Assembly: GCA_016713525.1 (NCBI GenBank)
Contig: JADJOZ010000003.1
Span: 62,001-126,000, forward strand
Direction: 5' to 3'
Length of the DNA: 64,000 bases
DNA from: Bacteroidota bacterium
Lineage (GTDB): Bacteria; Bacteroidota; Bacteroidia; AKYH767-A; OLB10
The translations under genes and the position numbers were made by a program. The notes below the pieces were generated by a model. The model searched no databases. It was given only the letters and a program-made list of their open reading frames with translations, and was not told the origin of the DNA. This document shows, one piece after another, positions 40,401-52,200 of this stretch (positions within the stretch are counted from its first letter, which is position 1; the number at the start of each line of letters is the position of its first letter).

Positions 40401-42422
40401 GGCAGCTGGAGTGTGATAGCAGGAGGAGCAACGGTAACTGATCCATCTGATCCGGGAAGTACGGTAACAGGATTAACAGCAGGCTTAAATACCTTCCGCT
40501 GGACGATCGACAATGCCCCTTGTTCAACCAGCAATTTCGATGAAGTAGACATTACTAACAATGTATTGCCAACAGCATCGATCAGTGGTACCACCGAAAT
40601 CTGTAATGGAAACTCCACTACATTAACGGTAGTGTTCACAGGCACGGCACCTTATACGTATTCGTATAGCAATGGTGTAACGACCTTCGGACCGTTCACT
40701 ACCAGCAATACAACAGAGAATATCACGGTAGCACCAAATGCTACCAGAACGTATACGATAACAGCGATCGATGATTCGAACTGTCCGGGAACACCATCGG
40801 GTAGTGCAGTAGTAACGGTAACACAGGCACCACCTGCTAACTCGGTATTTATTGTATCCTCACCTGCCACAGGCTGCGTAGGTAATGCAGCGGTAGTAAA
40901 CGTTAACCCGGTCATAGGAGCAACACTTTATACCTGGACGGTATTCCCTAATACGCTGATCAATGGTCAGTCGGGAGGCGTTGCCACCACCACGGTACCA
41001 ACGGCGACCTTCACCTTAGGCAGTTTGCCAGCGAATGAATCAGGCTGGGATATCTGCGTAACAGCATCCAATGCTTGTGGACAAACCAATACCAAGTGTC
41101 TGACTATCCGCGGCGCATTAAGCACCCCGGCAGTAATCAGCGGCACCACGGTAGCCTGTGCCAGCAGCAGTGGTACCTACAGTACAGGTACAGTAGCAGG
41201 AGCATCAGGCTATAGCTGGACAGGAACCAACGGAATCACTTTCAGTGGCAGCGGTACGAGCATCACGGCGAACTTCCCATCGGGCTTTACCAGTGGACAG
41301 ATTTGTGTGGCAGCTACGTTATCGTGCGGCTACACGGGTCCACAGCGCTGCATCACGGTAACCAGTTCGGTAAGTCAGCTTGGCTTAATGAGTGGCCCAT
41401 TTGCAGTATGTCCCGGTCAAAGCGGTTTGGTATTTAGTGTACCAGCCAATTCAGGATTGTCTTCTTATACCTGGACAGCACCATCGGGTGTAACCATTAC
41501 TTCGGGACAAGGAACCAACTCGGTAACCGTGAGTGTGGCTCCTGGCTTTAACCTGGGAAGTATGTGTGTAACGGGTACATCGAACTGCGGTATTGTATCG
41601 GCAGCCCGTTGTAAAACAGTTAGCAGCACCTTACCACTTACCCCTGGCAATATCTCGGGAGCAAGTACAGGAGTATGTAATCAAACAATCAGTTATTCAG
41701 TTCCATCGGTCAGTGGTATTACAGCTTATAACTGGATCGCCCCTTCGGGAGCAACGGTAGTATCAGGACAAGGAACCAATACGGTTGATATCAGTTACCC
41801 CAATGGATTCAGCAATGGACAATTGTGTGTAACGGCTCAGAACGGTTGTGGAGCAAGTGCAGCACGTTGTATCAATATCAAAGGTGTACCGGCTTCACCG
41901 GGTGTGATCTCAGGACCGGTAACCGTATGTACCGGTGAGCAAGGGTTAGCTTATAGCATAGCTGCCATGTTTGGTGCAAGCAGTTACACTTGGGTAGTAC
42001 CTGCAGGTTCGAGCATCATTGCCGGTCAGGGAACAGCAAGTATCATTGTAGACTGGGGAACTACAAGCGGACTGGTAACGGTAACAGCAACTAACAGTTG
42101 TGGCGTATCAGGAACCAGAACACTGAATGTGATCGTGAACTGTAAACTGTCAGGAAATGAAATCCCGGGAGTATTGGTGAATGCATATCCAAATCCAGTA
42201 GCAAGTGAACTAACAGTAGAGGTAAGCTCAGAAAAGGCGAATGACTATGCACTGGAGCTGACCGATGTATCGGGACGCGTAGTGTATAGCGGACAAATGA
42301 ACACAACAGGTGGTATGAAAACAACCACAGTAGATGTAAGTACGTTGTCGAAAGGCATGTATATGCTAACCGTTCGCAGCAATGATGGATTTGCCAATCA
42401 GATTCGTATTGCGGTACAATAA
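37446..42422 (+). CDS. Locus E: T9SS type A protein with GEVED and P-domain (the only uninterrupted family member)
   Basis: 1658 codons without interruption. The signal peptide core is LALIGMIIFFLA with cleavage SSA|Q after residue 38; Met codons at 4 and 11 are alternative starts, but the C/A leader ends at the first. Domains: choice-of-anchor J/MAM-like sandwich (about 39-225, GDGGFETGA); Ig-like (about 228-320); GEVED (about 321-470, GLNVWIDFNMNGVFEAGES, YGETEDYYI); Ig-like (471-565); proprotein-convertase P-domain (about 588-741: INHTYDGDLRIRLFAPGG, LTGNVNGTWNLRALD, GTILDWTLVLES); two Ig-like domains; constant cassette from about 879; type A sorting tail (about 1579-1658, NAYPNP ... LSKGMYMLTV). 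P-domains usually sit beside protease domains, but none is seen here. It is the shortest member, and its cassette carries two private divergent patches. Confidence 0.95.
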   Translation: MIKMVKTYSKMKQHWKKIVNRLALIGMIIFFLASQSSAQTIISPSGDGGFETGASFALNGWTAVNDANSKWYVGTFAKSLGTRGVYIDVNATAGTANNYNSNINNNRISHFYRDISIPAGATNIVLSFKWKANGENGTGVDDYDFLRVSLAPTTVTPVATALPSASYTIGTGKYNLQSAAFQTATINLSNLIAGTNQRLIFTWKNDISITNNPGAAVDEISVTYTAGSGCTGTPSPGNTVASSNPVCSGASFTLSLQNATPGSGVTYQWQSSPNNSTWTNISGATSALLSTSITSAIYYRCEVSCAGSPGLSNSLLVNLSPSYNCVCAPSYTNDCSQDYISNVTFAGINNSTGCTGTTPSNLTTYTSPNPSVTGGLSYPISVTTDGDAEGLNVWIDFNMNGVFEAGESVLSGLATSFPNTFSGTVNVPLGVSSGQTLMRVRCRWDNTVGNACNNFDYGETEDYYITLIAPPPCVTPPVGGTSTGPANACTGIASNYSVTGGLGSIQWQTSPTAISGPFTDVSGATSSTFGFISNITGTYYIRAKRSVLGCVDAFSNVLTVVVNPGVSVTTSATPGSVCPGSNVNLNSSTGVSFSNPTDYPIPDNDLISNGVVNSPIVISGFSPAILTAATVKSVSFNINHTYDGDLRIRLFAPGGSAVTLVDAAGADGQNFVNTTIVSSGGANGNIASGTAPFTGTYNSQAAFSGLTGNVNGTWNLRALDLAFGDVGTILDWTLVLESDGVLYTWSSSPAGFSSSSPNPVASPTVNTTYSVSVSYNGCTNNSSVPVTINPLPEITKSSNAPVCENQDINLVSDNTASGQSTGNIFTWTGPGGFLSGSQNPTISAATNANVGWYYITVQNSFGCSSVDSLEITINEIPDLNILSQTNVACNGALTGAYTIEVSNPIPFGNYLYNDGTNTQFNDGTFTGVGAGAYDVSVTDDNSCSSTVQVIINEADPTTTADAGTDQTFFGTTSAILSGNTADEGTGSWSVIAGGATVTDPSDPGSTVTGLTAGLNTFRWTIDNAPCSTSNFDEVDITNNVLPTASISGTTEICNGNSTTLTVVFTGTAPYTYSYSNGVTTFGPFTTSNTTENITVAPNATRTYTITAIDDSNCPGTPSGSAVVTVTQAPPANSVFIVSSPATGCVGNAAVVNVNPVIGATLYTWTVFPNTLINGQSGGVATTTVPTATFTLGSLPANESGWDICVTASNACGQTNTKCLTIRGALSTPAVISGTTVACASSSGTYSTGTVAGASGYSWTGTNGITFSGSGTSITANFPSGFTSGQICVAATLSCGYTGPQRCITVTSSVSQLGLMSGPFAVCPGQSGLVFSVPANSGLSSYTWTAPSGVTITSGQGTNSVTVSVAPGFNLGSMCVTGTSNCGIVSAARCKTVSSTLPLTPGNISGASTGVCNQTISYSVPSVSGITAYNWIAPSGATVVSGQGTNTVDISYPNGFSNGQLCVTAQNGCGASAARCINIKGVPASPGVISGPVTVCTGEQGLAYSIAAMFGASSYTWVVPAGSSIIAGQGTASIIVDWGTTSGLVTVTATNSCGVSGTRTLNVIVNCKLSGNEIPGVLVNAYPNPVASELTVEVSSEKANDYALELTDVSGRVVYSGQMNTTGGMKTTTVDVSTLSKGMYMLTVRSNDGFANQIRIAVQ
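40080..42422 (+). repeat. Constant 3' cassette, copy 4 (locus E)
   Basis: 2343 bp, intact; has the extra codon (YNDGTNTQFNDGTF). Private patches: GAYDVSVTDDNSCSSTVQV with QTFFGTTSAILSGN at about 40230-40410, and SYSVPSVSGITAYNWIAPSG at about 41690-41752. The 264 bp just upstream (39816-40079) are also near identical to locus F (50425-50688). Confidence 0.93.
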
Positions 42423-42462
42423 ATAAAATTTAAGTAAGGTGATTCCTTCACAGGAATCTGTC

Positions 42463-42495
42463 AAAAGCCCTCATCTTCGGATGGGGGCTTTTTTT
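42463..42495 (+). terminator. cUUCGg terminator of locus E (family type)
   Basis: AAAAGCCCTCATC-TTCG-GATGGGGGC stem-loop with T tract, preceded by gattcc/ggaatc (42441-42458). Confidence 0.9.
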
Positions 42496-42688
42496 ATGAA
42501 AACATTCAAGCTTTCGATGATTTTATTGAACAAAGAATCCATTTTTTGTAGCGAATAATTTACAAAAAAACCTTCGAATTGATTTATTGAATCAAGCTTT
42601 TGATATAAGAAACAAGACGGTTTTTTAACGCTATTGTTATAATAAAAAACAGCCTAAATTTGTAAAGAATTGTAAGACAGGCATATAA

Positions 42689-42717
42689 TTGTTTATTTTT
42701 ATCGCAATTAATTTTAG
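42689..42717 (+). promoter_or_regulatory. Candidate Bacteroidetes-type promoter of locus F
   Basis: TTG (42689-42691), 17-bp spacer, then TAATTTTAG (42709-42717), close to the -33 TTG / -7 TAnnTTTG consensus but with A for the final G. In DNA this A/T-rich a chance match is quite possible. Confidence 0.25.
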
Positions 42718-42901
42718 AACCCATTGTAATTGATGCTAATATCAATTATATTTGGAATCGATTTATATTAGCAGAAATGCTAAAGGATCGATTTTTAAAA
42801 TAACCATCTAATTACTCAAATTTCCGTCTGAATTCCTTGCTTGATTCGACTCACTTATTCATTGAAAAAAAAGAACAACTAACACATAACCCCAAATCGT
42901 A

Positions 42902-43162
42902 ATGAAAAACAATTACAAAAAGCAAACAGTCGCGCTAACCAGGTGGCTGTTTTTGGCATTGATCCTGATAGGATTCAATGTAATTAACACAAAGGGACAG
43001 GTGACCACGTACAATTATACGGGCACAATTGTTACCTATACCGTACCCGGTGGAGTAACTTCCATTTCTATTGACGCACGTGGTGCCGAGGGAGGTATTC
43101 AACCTGAAAGCAACGCATTTGGACCTGGAAAAGGTGCCAGAATGATGATGTTTTCAGTGTAA
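42902..43162 (+). CDS. Locus F, N-terminal segment: signal peptide and start of glycine-rich domain
   Basis: Signal peptide with core WLFLALILIGF and predicted cleavage TKG|Q after residue 32. The mature protein starts VTTYNYTGTIVTYTVPGG, VTSISIDARGAEGG, the opening beta-strands of a glycine-rich (PF12810, ALK/LTK-like) domain. The frame breaks at AA 43141-43142: one extra A gives GARNDDVFSVTPGQVLNILV, which runs on in frame into the next segment. The reconstructed gene spans 42902-53028, about 3375 codons. Confidence 0.83.
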   Translation: MKNNYKKQTVALTRWLFLALILIGFNVINTKGQVTTYNYTGTIVTYTVPGGVTSISIDARGAEGGIQPESNAFGPGKGARMMMFSV

Positions 43163-43251
43163 CACCAGGTCAGGTACTTAACATTTTAGTTGGAGGACAA
43201 CCTGCCAATGCCGGAAGTGATGAAGGCGCAGGTGGTGGTGGTGGATCATTT

Positions 43252-46200
43252 GTGACCACATCAACAAACACTCCTTTACTTATTGCCGGTGGTGGTGGAG
43301 GTGAAGGTGCCGATGCGGCAGGAGTGAATGCTAATATTACTACTAGTGTAACTGCAGCTAACACTGGAGGTGCAGGGGGAACCAATGGCAACGGAGGTTT
43401 CATACAGGCAGTGAGCGCATCAAACGGCTCTGCCGGTGGTGGTCTTCTTACTGATGGGTTGGAAACTTGTTTAGGAGGCAGGGGCCGTTCATTTTTGAAC
43501 GGAGGATTAGGAGGAATTTCGTGTGGCGGAACAGGAAGTCCGGGCGGTTTCGGCGGCGGCGGCGGCGGAAGTTCTGAAGGCGGTGGCGGTGGCGGTGGCT
43601 ACAGCGGTGGTGGTGGTGCCGATGGCGTTACTGATGGTGGCGGCGGTGGAGGCTCCTACAATGCAGGACTTCAACAATTAGCTACTGCAGGTTTTCAATC
43701 AGGTAACGGACAAATCATCATAACTGAATTAACTACTTCCTGTGTCGCGCCAACTGCTCAACCAACAGGGTTGGTTTTATCACCAGCAGCTTCATTTCAA
43801 ATTAATGGAAGTTTCACAGGAGATCCAAGTGCTGATAGTTATTTAATTGTACGATATGCCGCAGGTGCAACACCTTCTCAACTACCGATCGACGGAGTTC
43901 AATATGCTACAGGAACAAATTTAGGAAATGGTATTGTTGTAACAAGTACAACTGCATCATCATTTCAAGCAACAGGATTAACAATTTCAACATCGTATGA
44001 TTTTTATGTTTATTCGATGAATGGAATTTGTGGAGGTGGGCCTTTATATTATACACCTGCTCCTTTGTTTGGCAATGCTTCAACACCTGCAGGTTCTGCA
44101 GCAACTGCCTTAGGTGGTTTATGGAGTAGCCCTGCTACCTGGGCTGCGGGAGCTGTTCCACCTACCACTGAAACAGTGATTATTCCTGCCGGTTCAATTG
44201 TAACTGTGGATCAATTAGTAACTGCTGCAAATATTAACCTTAGCGGAATATTACAATGGAATGGAACCACTAATGCGATGACTATTACCGGAAATTTAAC
44301 CATATCTGCAACCGGACGATTCTTACCATACACAGCTGTAGCAACACCTATTGGGCAGACAGTTAACATCGGTGGAAACTTTACAAACAATGGTTATGCT
44401 AACTGTGCATTAGGTACAGGAACCCAATGTTTAATAAATTTCAATGGTGCAGGATCAGTTCTAAGTGGTTCCGGCGTTTTTGAAGGCGATGGAACAAGAG
44501 GTATTATTCGTCAATTATTTTTTCAAAATCTGGGAAGTAATTCTATCTCGACAACACAAAATATCACAACTTACAGTCTTGCAGTCACAGCCGGAAGTTT
44601 AAATACCAATGGAAACCTTCGGGTCGATAATGGCGCTAATGTTTATGGTTTGCCGGTTCACACTCAGGTATCAAGTGTTGCAGTTACTGCAATGGGAAGT
44701 AACTATTCTGTGGCTCCTGTTGTATTTGGTGTAGCCGTTACTCAATGGAATAATATTACAGGAGTACTGAATACTATGTATGTTTCAGGAACAAATGTTT
44801 ATCGTTGTGTTGCTGCAGCCAATATCGGTCCGGCTGCCCCAACTCATACATCAGGAATAGCACAAAATCTTTTATGGATTGGAACAACAGGTACACTGGG
44901 TACTCCATTTTTAGGAGCACAAAGTCATTCTGTTAACACACAATATTTCTATGGCGACAATTTATATGTTTGTACAACGGCTGGTGCTGCATCTACTACC
45001 AGTCCACCAACACACACTTCAGGAATAGCAGCCAGTGGTGCTGCCAGTTTCAGATATGTTGGTTCACCGGCTAAAGTATCTGTTAACTATGATGCAACAA
45101 CTTTAACTGTTCGCAGTCTGGCATTGGTCAGTGGTGGTAGTGGATATTCATCTGCAACTGCACCGGGACTGGTTTTCAGTGTTGGTGTTTTAGGAGGTAC
45201 TGGTTCAGGAGCTTCGGCTTTTTCTGTGATCATGTACAATAACTTCGGACCAGCGAACAGTTTGGTTCAGCGTTCAGGTGTTGCAACAATCACAGGCGGT
45301 TTAACTATTAACAACGATCAGGGTGCAAGTATTGCTTCTGCGGATGTACAATCATCATCAGGCGTTGCAGCTATTTCAACTGCAAATGGCGGAAATAATT
45401 ATAGTGTTGCTCCACAAATTGCCTTTGGTGGACCATTAGCGTTAAATCTTATCACCAATCCCGGATCAGGATACACAGCTGCTCCAACAATTACTGTTTC
45501 AGGTGGAACTTTGGTTGCCGGTAGTGCATACACATCCTCAAATTTTACCATTACAGTTAACCAGGGAACAGTACAATCTGTTTATTTAACTTCAACTACT
45601 GCAGTGTACTCTGTGCCGCCAACATTAACTATGTCGGCGCCACCATCAGGTACTACTGCTACACTCGCATTCCCAGCCGGATGCTGGCCCGCTGCCACAG
45701 CTAATATTGGCACTAATGGTCAACTTTCAAGTTTCACCATTACAAATGCAGGATATGGATACAATACTGCACCTACAGTTGCATTCGGACCTACCAGCGG
45801 AACACCTCAAGGAGGTACTTTTACCACTGCTGCAACTGCTCCTACTTCAAGAATTGCGTCATACAATTTAACCTTGAATTATTTTACACCTGCGGCTTCA
45901 GCAGTAGTTAGTCCCGATGATGTAGTTATTCCTTCAAATAGAAAATTGAATAATCTTTCATTGGCTGGAAACGGAAATGGACTTACACTTACCGGAGGTG
46001 ATCTGATCTTATTCGGAACATCACCACTTACCCTGGCAGCAAGCTTAAGTTCTCCCGGAAATATTTTAAACTTAAATGGAAACAATTTACATTTCACATG
46101 GAATGGTTATGCCGGAGCTACAAACAGTACATTCAACAATGCTGGAGCAAATTGTTATGTGAAAAATGGTTCAATCACATTAACCGGTCGCGGTGGTGCA

Positions 46201-49200
46201 GGTACTTTCAACTTTCCTTTTGCAGGAAATACTACAACCGGAAGTTTGACATGGTTTGTTGGTTCAACTCCAACTGCAATCATAACTGGATGTAATGCAA
46301 CCAAGTATACTGTTACAGAATTAGGTGCTCCAACCAATGCAACATATGGTTCAGGTGCCGGAATAGGTAACAGATCTTACAGAGCACAATTAAATGCTGG
46401 TGCGGTTGCAGGTACAAACCCTACAATTACGCTGCATTTTAATTCTTTGGATGGTTTAACAACTACTCAGGATCAAACATTTGTTGCTGAAGCTTCAGCA
46501 CAATCAGGACCCTGGACTGTCCGTAGTACAGCTTATGGTGCGTCTGCAATTGCATTGCCTGCAGCCGGTTCAAAAGCTACCACCACCGCTGTCCCCGGAC
46601 CTATAAACAGTAATGGTGATAATTATTACGCCTTCGCTACAACTACCACAACGGTAACTAATTTTTCACCAGCTAATTCTTGTGGTGGAGGAACCATTGT
46701 GATTACTGGTAGCGGATTCACCGGAGCAACCGCTGTTACTTTTGGAGGTACTCCTGCCTTGTCGTTCACAGTTAATAGCAGTACTCAAATTACAGCTGTA
46801 GTTTCAAATTCCGGAAGTACCGGTCTTGTGAGCGTTACATCTCCTTCAGGAACCGGAATCAGCGCAAGTACGTATACCTTTGATGGTGTAGGTCCGATAG
46901 TTTCTATTGCAGAAGGAAGTTCAATTGGTATTTGCACGGGTAACTCAACAACGTTAACTGCTCTTCCAACAGGAAGTGGAGAAACGTATTTGTGGAGCCC
47001 TAATGCAGGTGGTGCCACTACTCAACAAATAACAGTAAATACTGCCGGAACATATTCTTGCACCATTACTAATACCGGTGGATGTTTCAATGTTGCTACT
47101 GCTACTGTATTTATTGATGATGTACCATCATTAACGATTACAAGTACACCACCTGCTATTTGCTCCGGACAAAGTGCAACATTAAGCGGCACTGCAATTA
47201 TTGGTGCGCCAGGAGTTGCAACTGTAGGAACCTCCACAACAACTATTAGTGGAAATGATGGTAATCCTTATCGGTCAGGCAATGGAACAGGAAATCAAAT
47301 TAAAGTTCAATTACTGTATACTGCAGCAGAATTAACAGCTGCCGGCTTGACAGCTGGACCCATCACAAGTATAGGTTTCACAACAACTGCTTCATCAACC
47401 GGAACTGTTTCGAATTTTGAAATCAGAATTGGTAGTTCTTCTGCAACCGCACTCACTACAACATTCCAAACTACCCCATTAACACTGGTATTTACTCAGG
47501 CAAGTTTTACACCTCTATCTAGTGGAGTAAATACTCATGTGTTCAATCAAGGTTCATTTACCTGGGATGGAATTTCTAATATTATCGTTCAAACTTGTCA
47601 AACTAATAATGTTTCAGGAACTGCTACAGTTCAGGCATACACTCCTGCATTTTTATCAAATACAAGTATGCAAACATCCACAACTTCATGCAGCAGCTTA
47701 ACTGGAACTACTCCTGCCGCTAAACCAATTATTACATTTGGAGGAATTGTTGGAACAAATGTTGCAAGTTCATTGACATGGGTATGGCAACCAGGTAATT
47801 TATCGGGTTCAACTCAGATTGTAAGTCCCGGAAGTACCACAACTTATAATGTTACAGCAACCAATTCAAACGGATGCTCCAATACAGGTTCAATCGAGGT
47901 GCAGGTTAGTCCAACACCCGTTGCTCCTGTAATTTCTGGTGGATTAACAGTATGTGGTCAGGCTACCACAACTCTTACTTCTACTGCTCCGGGTTCTGGT
48001 AATGCTATTGAATGGTTTGATGTTGCATCAGGTGGCACACCTATATTTACCGGAACAGCATTTACTACTCCTATACTCACAGCAAGTAAAACATATTATG
48101 TTCAGGAAACCGGACCGAATTGTTTTAGTACCAGAACTCCAGTGACTGTAACATGGAATATTCCTCCGACATTGGCAATTTATAATAATATCAATAATAA
48201 TACTGCTAACGTATCATTCTGCGGTACAACCGGTATTCCTGTAGTTGGATTAAGTGCAACCACAGGATCTGCTTCCTCGTGGGCTACAAATGGTTCAACA
48301 TTCTCCTGGTCTGAATCTCACCCTGGCGGATTAAGTTGTGCAGGCACTTGCACTGCATCCAATAGTGTTGATTTAAATAATATTTTACCTGCCTTCAATA
48401 ATGAGAATATTATTTTAACAGCTAATGACCCTGTTTTAAATTGTATTTCATCTGTAGCAATTAATGTTACGGCATTTACATTCCCGGCATTCAATGCTCA
48501 GGCAACTCCTCCCAATGTTTGTACAGATGGTTCTACTGAATTGAGCTCTGGTGTTAGTTCTGCTAACTTCGCAGTTTCATCTATTGCTTACGATGCAATT
48601 CCAGTTCCTCCAACTGCAACAGTTCTGTGTAATGGAGGTGTTGCTACAACACCGTTAAGCACCGGAAATCTGGATGATGGTGGATGGTATAATATTCCAA
48701 TCGGATTTAATTTGAATTATTTTGGAAATATTAATACTACTTTCAATGTTAGTACAAATGGTAATATTCAGTTTGGTGCAACCGGATCTTTCAGTACTTC
48801 TTACACTCCGGGAGCTATTCCAACTACTGCAGTGCCAAATAACTTTGTGGCTATGTGCTGGTCTGATATTTACCTTACCGGTTCTGGTACTATCCGTTAT
48901 TTTACTACCGGAAGTACACCAAACAGAATTTGTGTTATAGATTGGTCAAATTGTGTTTTCTTTAATTCAGGAAATCCTGGTTTAGGAAGCGTGGGCGGAC
49001 AAATTTTACTTTATGAAACTACAGGTGTTGTTGAAGTGCATTTAACAACTGCAACAGGACTTGCACTTGGATTAAGTAATGGACAGAAATCTCTTGGGCT
49101 TGAAAATGCCGGTGGTACAGTTGGTGCCGCTGCTCCTGGTAGAAATGGAACAGCCTGGCAAACATCAGTTCCCGAAGCATGGCGATTCCAGCCACCTGTA

Positions 49201-52200
49201 GTATATACATTTGACTGGACTTCTATTCCTTCCGGATTTACTTCTTCATTGGCTACCCCAACAGTGTTTCCAACCTCTAATACTCAATATGTAGTTTTGG
49301 TTACTGACCCAATTACCGGATGTACCAAGAATGATACTATCCTGGTTGAAGTGAATCCTATACCTTCTGTTGCTGTTAATCCAACTTCAGCCAACGTTTG
49401 CTCTCCGGGAGGAACCGCTGCTCAATTAACTGCTTCCGGTGATCCTGCTGATTATTCCTGGTCGCCTGCTGCCGGACTTGATGCAACCACAGGTGCTGTT
49501 GTCAATGCATTGCCTTCAACAAGTACCAACTATGTTGTTACAGCTACTACTTTGGCAGGATGTACTGCAACTGCGTCAGCTCAGGTTAATGTAACCCAAG
49601 GGCCAACAGTGAATGTTAAAGCAAAAACACATTTAGCATGTGTCGGTTCCGATATTCAATTAGAAGCTATTGCAATTACCAGTCGCTATTCAATGACTAT
49701 TAATTGTTCAACCGGATTTATTGATATCAGCATAACAGGTACTTCAATCGGTGCTGTTGGTGATGATACAGAACACTATATTTCTATTCCTGCATTTACA
49801 TTCAATAGTGTCAGTTATACTGATGCTGTTGTAGGTATGAATGGAGTAATTGTGTTAGGAGCAACTTCCGGTGATATTACCCTTGCCAATACTACGCTTC
49901 CTACAACGACTGTTGCAGCCGGCAACGTATTCCTGGCTCCTTACTGGGATGATTTGGATATTAACTTAGGTGCAACTGTTGTCTACCAAACTGTCGGAAA
50001 TAATTTCATTATTCAATGGACTAACACAGATCATAATTTATTTACAACCGGTGGAATTACCTTCCAGGTTCAAATGAATCTGGTAACTGGTGTTGTGACT
50101 TTTGTTTATCCTGATGCTGAATTTGGAAGTTCGACATATGATTTTGGTCTGACTGCTACTATCGGAATTCAAATGAACGGAACAAATGCTGTTCAGTATT
50201 CATCTAATGCTGCAAGTTTGACAAGCGGTCAATGTATCAGCTTTACTCCTGTTACGCCAAATGTGACTTATGATTGGTCAACAAATGCAACATATTTAAC
50301 TGCAACAAATATTGCAAATCCTGTTGCAGAGAATGTGTTAACTCCGGAAACATACACCGTAATTGTTACTGATTTGAATACCGGTTGCATCAACACACAG
50401 AATATTCCGGTTTCAGTAACTGCCTTACCCGAAATTACAAAATCAAGTAATGCACCGGTATGCGAGAATCAGGATATCAATTTAGTATCTGATAATACTG
50501 CTTCAGGTCAATCAACTGGAAATATCTTTACATGGACAGGCCCGGGCGGATTTTTATCGGGATCACAGAATCCTACAATTTCTGCTGCCACCGCTGCCAA
50601 TGTTCGCTGGTATTATATTACTGTACAGAACTCATTTGGATGTTCATCAGTTGATTCACTTGAAATTACAATCAATGAAATTCCTGATCTGAATATTCTT
50701 AGTCAAACTAACGTAGCATGTAACGGCGCCTTAACCGGAGCCTATACGATTGAAGTTTCCAATCCAATACCATTTGGAAACTACCTTTACAACGATGGTA
50801 CCAACACACAGTTCAACGATGGAACTTTCACCGGCGTAGGAGCAGGTACTTATAATGTAGAGGTAACCGATGACAACTCTTGTACATCTATCATCCCTGT
50901 AACCATTACCGAACCCGATCCAACTACTACTGCTGATGCAGGTACCGATCAGACAAGCTGCTTTGGCAATACCGCCACTTTAGCCGGTAACACCGCTTTG
51001 GTAGGAACGGGAACCTGGACAGTAACTGCAGGAGGAGCAACGGTCACCGACCCATCTGATCCAAATAGTACGGTAACAGGATTAACAGCAGGCTTAAATA
51101 CCTTCCGCTGGACAATCGACAATGCCCTTTGTGCAAACAGCAACTTCGATGAAGTAGATATTACTACCAATGTATTGCCAACGGCATCGATCAGTGGCAC
51201 CACCGAAATCTGTAATGGAAACTCCACTACTTTAACTGTAGTGTTCACCGGCACGGCACCTTATACGTATTCGTATAGCAATGGTGTAACGACCTTCGGA
51301 CCATTCACTACCAGCAATACAACAGAGAATATTACGGTAGCACCAAATGCAACCAGAACGTATACGATAACAGCGATCGATGATTCGAACTGTCCGGGAA
51401 CACCTTCGGGTAGTGCAGTAGTAACGGTAACACAGGCACCACCTGCTAACTCGGTATTTATTGTATCCTCACCTGCCACAGGCTGCGTAGGTAATGCAGC
51501 GGTAGTAAACGTTAATCCGGTAATAGGAGCAACGCTTTATACCTGGACGGTATTCCCTAACACGCTGATCAATGGTCAGTCGGGAGGCGTTGCCACCACC
51601 ACGGTACCAACGGCGACCTTCACCTTAGGCAGTTTGCCAGCGAATGCATCGGGCTGGGATATCTGCGTAACAGCATCCAATGCTTGTGGACAAACCAATA
51701 CCAAGTGTCTGACTATCCGCGGCGCATTAAGCACCCCGGCAGTAATCAGCGGCACCACGGTAGCCTGTGCCAGCAGCAGTGGCACTTACAGTACAGGTAC
51801 AGTAGCAGGAGCATCAGGCTATAGCTGGACAGGAACCAATGGAATCACTTTCAGTGGCAGCGGTACGAGCATCACGGCGAACTTCCCATCGGGCTTTACC
51901 AGTGGACAGATTTGTGTGGCAGCTACGTTATCGTGCGGCTACACGGGTCCACAGCGCTGCATCACGGTAACCAGTTCGGTAAGTCAGCTTGGCTTAATGA
52001 GCGGTCCATTTGCAGTATGTCCCGGTCAAAGCGGTTTGGTATTTAGTGTACCAGCCAATTCAGGACTGTCTTCTTATACCTGGACAGCGCCATCGGGCGT
52101 AACCATTACTTCGGGACAAGGAACCAACTCGGTAACCGTGAGTGTGGCTCCTGGCTTTAACCTGGGAAGTATGTGTGTAACGGGCACATCGAACTGCGGT

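Larger units (their letters stand above)
42423..42901. other. Intergenic region E-F
   Basis: The longest gap (479 bp). It holds the family terminator, an inverted repeat taattgat-gctaat-atcaatta (42727-42748), a possible promoter at 42689-42717 and the leader of F (aacacataaccccaaatcgta before ATG 42902). It is strongly A/T-rich with no credible ORF. Confidence 0.7.

Noticed and set aside
43540..43660. GGC/GGT-rich stretch as a non-coding simple repeat
   Set aside because: It is in frame, irregular at the codon level and fits the glycine-rich domain that starts upstream.
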